Source: Hoplostethus atlanticus
Lineage: Eukaryota > Chordata > Actinopteri > Trachichthyiformes > Trachichthyidae
Assembly (NCBI GenBank): GCA_034670405.1
Contig: JAXDDX010000013.1
Span: 3,515,001 to 3,579,000, forward strand
DNA: 64,000 bases
Direction of reading: 5' to 3'
A program made the position numbers and the translations under genes. Every line of letters starts with the position of its first letter. The stretch's first letter is position 1. Positions 60,490 to 64,000 of this stretch are shown here, in pieces. The notes beneath the pieces were generated by a model. The model was given only the letters and a program-made list of their open reading frames with translations. It was not told the origin of the DNA and searched no databases.

Positions 60490-60730
60490 TTCTTCATGTG
60501 TGGTGGAGGTGGTGGAGGTGGTGAAGATGTTCGGCCATCGTTGAGCGCTCACTCTGGTGCTTTTGTACTTTCAATTCATCACTTCCTGTGTGTGGAGAAG
60601 ATTTCTCACCAGTGACCAGACGCCAGACACCAGAGTTGCATTTGGGCAAATAGGGTGAATCTACGGTCTCCCAATTAGTGGGGATGTGACGCATTTCTCT
60701 ATTGCAGCCTGGCTTTGTGAAGACGGGTTT
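60490..60730. repeat. Dispersed repeat family B, copy
   Basis: Colinear with 3410-3620 ('ggtggtgaag', 'cacttcctgtgtgt', 'gggcaaatagggtgaat', 'tctctattgcagcc'). The neighbouring 60370-60480 matches 6825-6915 ('cccagaaatc', 'gtgatgtct'), so together they show a longer composite unit. Confidence 0.65.
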
Positions 60731-61010
60731 ATTTTCACATAATAATCTTGGTTATCATCATTTGAAAAAACACTTGCCAACACTTGATGAATGTTAAACA
60801 GTATAAAATAAAAAATGGGACTTTGACACTTTTACAAACTGGAACCTCCATTAGGAATGGACGATACTCGTTTTATACTCGATACCAAGTAATACCAGGG
60901 CTAGTATCCCGATACCGATATTGAAACTTTTAAAAGTCTTCTTGTGTACATAAAGATGGCAAATCTTTCTACAGTGAAAGTGTGGAAGAATTTATTGTAT
61001 CTTGTTATTT

Positions 61011-61012
<2 letters not shown>

Positions 61013-61041
<29 letters not shown>
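61013..61041. repeat. (CT)n microsatellite
   Basis: About 14 CT units, about 65 bp before the perfect palindrome at 61108. Confidence 0.9.
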
Positions 61042-61045
<4 letters not shown>

Positions 61046-61107
61046 CTCCTGTATCCTGTGACTCTAGGCCCCCTTATCGTATTAGTGCTGAATAAAGAAC
61101 TGTTTAG

Positions 61108-61165
61108 ATGCCTTGTGTAACTTAGGCCATGTGTGATCACACATGGCCTAAGTTACACAAGGCAT
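61108..61165. other. 58-bp perfect palindrome without spacer
   Basis: Each strand reads identically 5' to 3' across 58 bp, centred on TGATCA (between 61136 and 61137). Each half is atgccttgtgtaacttaggc followed by nine more bases. There is no loop, and identity stops abruptly on both sides. It may be the fused inverted ends of a transposon, a foldback assembly artefact or a natural cruciform site. Confidence 0.85.
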
Positions 61166-62011
61166 GTGTGCTGATTTATTGCTGCATATATGGCCCTGTA
61201 TCAATATGTGGATTGTGTTTAGACCTATCTCGTGTCCTTCTTTCTAGCTTCTTTCAAGTACTTTGACACAGAACTGACTGTGACTAAACAGACTCAAGTA
61301 TCAGCATGACCTTGTAGATGTTAGAAACTAGCCCCTTTATTCCTTTCCTTATAATCTCTGCTCAGACACTTCTCTGACAGAGATCTGCATAACATACCTT
61401 GTGTGTACATCTCTCCTGAGCTCAGCTTTTTTGTTAATAAATATACTCAAGTAATTCAAGACTCGAGGACTCTTTTTCAAATATCAGAATTCATTCAGCA
61501 GAAAGTAAATAAAGTCATCAAAAAATGTTAATAAGAAAGATTCATCTTCATATGTCAACTGAAAATCTGGTCTAATAAAATACCCTCAACAATAGAAATA
61601 AATCTTTTATGTAGCTATATACTGTGAAAGGCTTCTGGCACCACATGCAGGGTTTCCCTCCTGCCTCACCCTCCTCTACTGGCCTCTGCCATAACTCTTC
61701 TCATTCTCCATTTCAGCATCAGATATAGATTAAATTTCATTCAGAATAAATGTCACAATTAGTCTACTGGATAAAGGAAACACGTATTGACGTCAATCTT
61801 GACCTCTATATTTTAGAGATATTGAATGATAAACTAATGAAAAAAACAGATTTTTTTCCCTTCCAAAATGGATATATCGCATTTTGTCATAGAACATCCT
61901 GTTCTCAGGTGTCCCCAAAGGGCCTTTGCCACAGCGGGGAACAGAACAGACCTCACTGTAATACTGGCAACTGGAAATGTGAAATGTTTAGAACTGTAAC
62001 TAGGAAACAGG

Positions 62012-62016
<5 letters not shown>

Positions 62017-62066
<50 letters not shown>
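62017..62066. repeat. (GT)n microsatellite
   Basis: About 24 GT units, followed by a short (TCTA)n-like run. Confidence 0.95.
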
Positions 62067-62068
<2 letters not shown>

Positions 62069-62632
62069 TCTATCAGTCTATCTATCTGTCCATATGCTCA
62101 TAAAGTGAATCCATAAAGTGGATTTAGTTCTGGCAGAGACCAGGCCAGATCAGTTTGGACAGATTTACTGCTGAACTGAACAGCCCAGCAGACTAACCTC
62201 CATCAGCCTCTTAGCACACAAAGCCAATATCACATCTGGCAGTCAAACACACCGCCGTGGTGCAGGAACATCAACACAAACACAGGCTTGGTCCATACAC
62301 ACAAATATACACGCACACACATGCTGATCGTTTTCACCCTAACTCACAGATACACTTCACAGACATCATACAGCCCCTCCGTCACACCACATACCAATAC
62401 CCATAATGATACATAATGCTGGCGGCTCAGAATGGGGCTCCCATGCAATAAACAAAGATATGTATATGTAAACACAATTTAGTCTCCTGAGTTAAGGATC
62501 AGTGAAACAACCCGCATCATGTAGTCAGGGCAAAATAGCCTCAGTCAGTCAGTCCATATGCTGAGATGAATGCAAAGAAAATGTATGCAGACACTGAAAC
62601 GTGCTGCTTAATGTCACTTTTCTGCACTCAAG

Positions 62633-63350
62633 TAAAGCGAAAATTTCAAGAGGTACTTGAAGAGATACTCGGAGAACCCCGCCCCCCCCGTCAGTTTGAG
62701 ATACAAGCATCAGCAAGCGGCAGCGGTGGGGGATCAAATCCCACCATAGGTACTCCAAGTTTACGTAATATGTGTAAATATTGTATGCACATAAAATAAA
62801 TAACTCATTTAACATTTGCGTGCAATGTTTTAGGACAAGAGTCATAGAAATGTAGTGCTAAAAGGTCAACCGATAATATACTTCATGAGTATGGATTCAG
62901 GGACTCAGCGGCTCAGCGGCTCAGCGGGACACAACTGATTTTGATTGCACTCATCTAAAAAATTACACCTTGTCCAACATAATTTAACCTCAACCATGAC
63001 TTGCTCATCAACCTAAATGGGCTTTCCGGTGTGAAACTCCTGCCACATAATTATCCAATCAGACGGGCAGAGTCCTGCAGCCTATAAAAAGTTTAGTTCC
63101 ATGCCTTACATCAACATGGCAGAAGATACAAAGAGAAGAGCAATTGTAGATTTAAATAGAAAAGACATATAGCAATTCAAATTATTCTTTTGGTTGATTA
63201 TGGCACCTCATTTTAGTCCGGTCCTGATGCATTTGAAACTTGTGAAACATGCCACTGACGATACCGTGTTCTAGTAAATGTACGTGTATGTAGTGATAAT
63301 GTCTTTGATTCCCCACAGACTCCCTGGACTGGTTAACACAGCAACACTAG
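62633..63350 (+). CDS. Candidate last two exons of an unidentified gene
   Basis: Exon A, about 62633-62752, follows a pyrimidine-rich acceptor (cacttttctgcactcaag) and encodes KRKFQEVLEEILGE, PRPPRQFEIQ and a Gly/Ser-rich stretch ending SNPTI. A GT (atag then gtactc) closes it with one leftover base. Exon B, 63319-63350, follows 'ttgattccccacag'; in the matching phase it encodes DSLDWLTQQH and a stop. An AATAAA lies 63 bp beyond. The charged helix-like start, smooth phase and nearby polyadenylation signal argue for a real 3' end, but I recognise no family and found no upstream exons. The donor after exon A is weak. Confidence 0.4.
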
Positions 63351-63412
63351 AAATACAAACAATTAAACACAACCTTATTCAGTGACATTTCAAGTGTTTT
63401 ATAAATAGAATT

Positions 63413-63418
63413 AATAAA
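63413..63418 (+). terminator. Polyadenylation signal of the candidate gene
   Basis: AATAAA hexamer 63 bp after the proposed stop codon at 63348-63350. It is meaningful only if that gene is real. Confidence 0.35.
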
Positions 63419-64000
63419 TGCCATGCTGAGGGCAGCAAAAAGTACAATAAACAAACCACATTGTGTGTGTGCATATGTGTATGTGTGCGTAAATGTGTGG
63501 GAGACAGTGTCCACACTGTCAGTGGTCAGTCACAGGTCAGTGCATCCATATCTAGGCCAGGGCGGCGTGTGTGTGTGTGTGCATTGTGTCAAACTTAACC
63601 AAAGTGGAAGTCTGCTGAGATATTTCCAAAATATGATAAGTCTCACACGTGAACCTGGAAACAGCGGGGAGGGAGGGTACAACGGCTGTTGCTGCAACAC
63701 ACAGACCGGAGGTCTGGGGAGTGTGTCGGTCACACGTACAGTTAAGATCAGAAAAGATTTATTGAGCCCTGTGGGGAAACCGGGTCGCAGGAAAACAGTG
63801 ACATGATACAGCAAAGGAAAATAGAATATAAATACAAATATAGCAAATACTGGGTATTAAAGGGGCCCTATTGTCGAAATTATAAATGTTTCTATACATA
63901 TGGTCAAAGATGTTTAATGAAGAAGAAGTTTGATTTAGTTTCAGTGGTTAAATTTCAAGTTAAACAATCCATCCTTTGGAAAGCCTCCACTGGTGTCAGC
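63419..64000. other. Right edge, no gene seen
   Basis: GT-rich stretches occur at 63462-63500 and 63565-63590. The last 170 bp contain 'aaaggggccctattgtcgaa', resembling the edge of another dispersed repeat. No coding exon is supported. Confidence 0.4.

Larger units (their letters stand above)
44763..62632. other. Repeat-rich intergenic region right of srgap1
   Basis: About 18 kb without a gene I can recognise. It contains CA/GT microsatellites (45197-45236, 50352-50389, 50635-50671, 51643-51680, 52449-52529, 52915-52963, 62017-62066), a CT run (61013-61041), transposon remnants (fold-back 46652-46903, gypsy scrap 51082-51235, Tc1-like 56145-56813), SINE-like repeats (49480-49620, 55090-55240, 57305-57545), and the palindromes at 53352, 60187 and 61108. 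Open frames here are short, low in complexity or lie inside repeats. The longest (about 59652-60257, minus, 201 residues) shows no family motif. Confidence 0.6.

Noticed and set aside
61905..62000. Cysteine-containing stretch (GLCHSGEQNRPHCNTGNWKC) as an exon upstream of 62633
   Set aside because: An acceptor-like site precedes it, but the donor is poor (GTTCTG beside a GT repeat) and it has no known motif or clear phase link to the downstream candidate exon.
1..64000. Search for CRISPR arrays, operons, phage or toxin-antitoxin genes
   Set aside because: Spliced vertebrate genes and fish-type repeats account for the window; the regular repeats are microsatellites or the 45-bp minisatellite without unique spacers.

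Overview
The window is vertebrate nuclear DNA, most likely from a ray-finned (teleost) fish. Genes are split into many small exons with GT-AG splice sites. The encoded proteins are vertebrate families, but introns are compact (the srgap1 coding region spans about 17.5 kb). The gaps are filled with (CA/TG)n microsatellites, fold-back MITE-like elements, an L1-clade reverse transcriptase remnant, a Ty3/gypsy scrap and a decayed Tc1-like transposase of a type common in fish. There is no operon, CRISPR array or other prokaryotic feature.

Layout: (1) 328-11292, minus strand: 13 exons of a KIAA1549 orthologue; its 3' end lies beyond base 1. (2) 15625-20779, minus strand: a complete seven-exon gene of the ZC3HAV1/PARP12 family encoding 480 residues, with CCCH zinc fingers and WWE modules but no ADP-ribosyltransferase domain. 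(3) 22434-24805, plus strand: a complete three-exon KICS2 (C12orf66) orthologue of 446 residues. (4) 27282-44762, minus strand: a complete 23-exon srgap1 (F-BAR, RhoGAP, SH3) whose 3' end faces that of kics2. (5) 44763-62632: about 18 kb of repeat-rich DNA with no gene I recognise. (6) 62633-63350, plus strand: two short, phase-compatible candidate exons that look like the 3' end of an unidentified gene.

kiaa1549 and zc3hav1 are neighbours in the human 7q34 region, and kics2 and srgap1 in human 12q14, so the window joins two blocks that are separate in human. The genes have unrelated jobs: a membrane protein, RNA sensing, nutrient control of mTORC1, and Slit-Robo/Rho signalling. Nothing suggests one shared system.

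Three coding exons each carry exactly one surplus base in or beside a C run (transcript sense): one in kiaa1549 and two in srgap1. Splice phases elsewhere are consistent, so consensus errors are the likeliest explanation. Other points of note are dinucleotide repeats pressed against many splice sites, a GC-AG intron in srgap1, a 74-bp near-perfect inverted repeat inside zc3hav1, a 58-bp perfect palindrome at 61108, and a 45-bp minisatellite with an inverted partner in srgap1.
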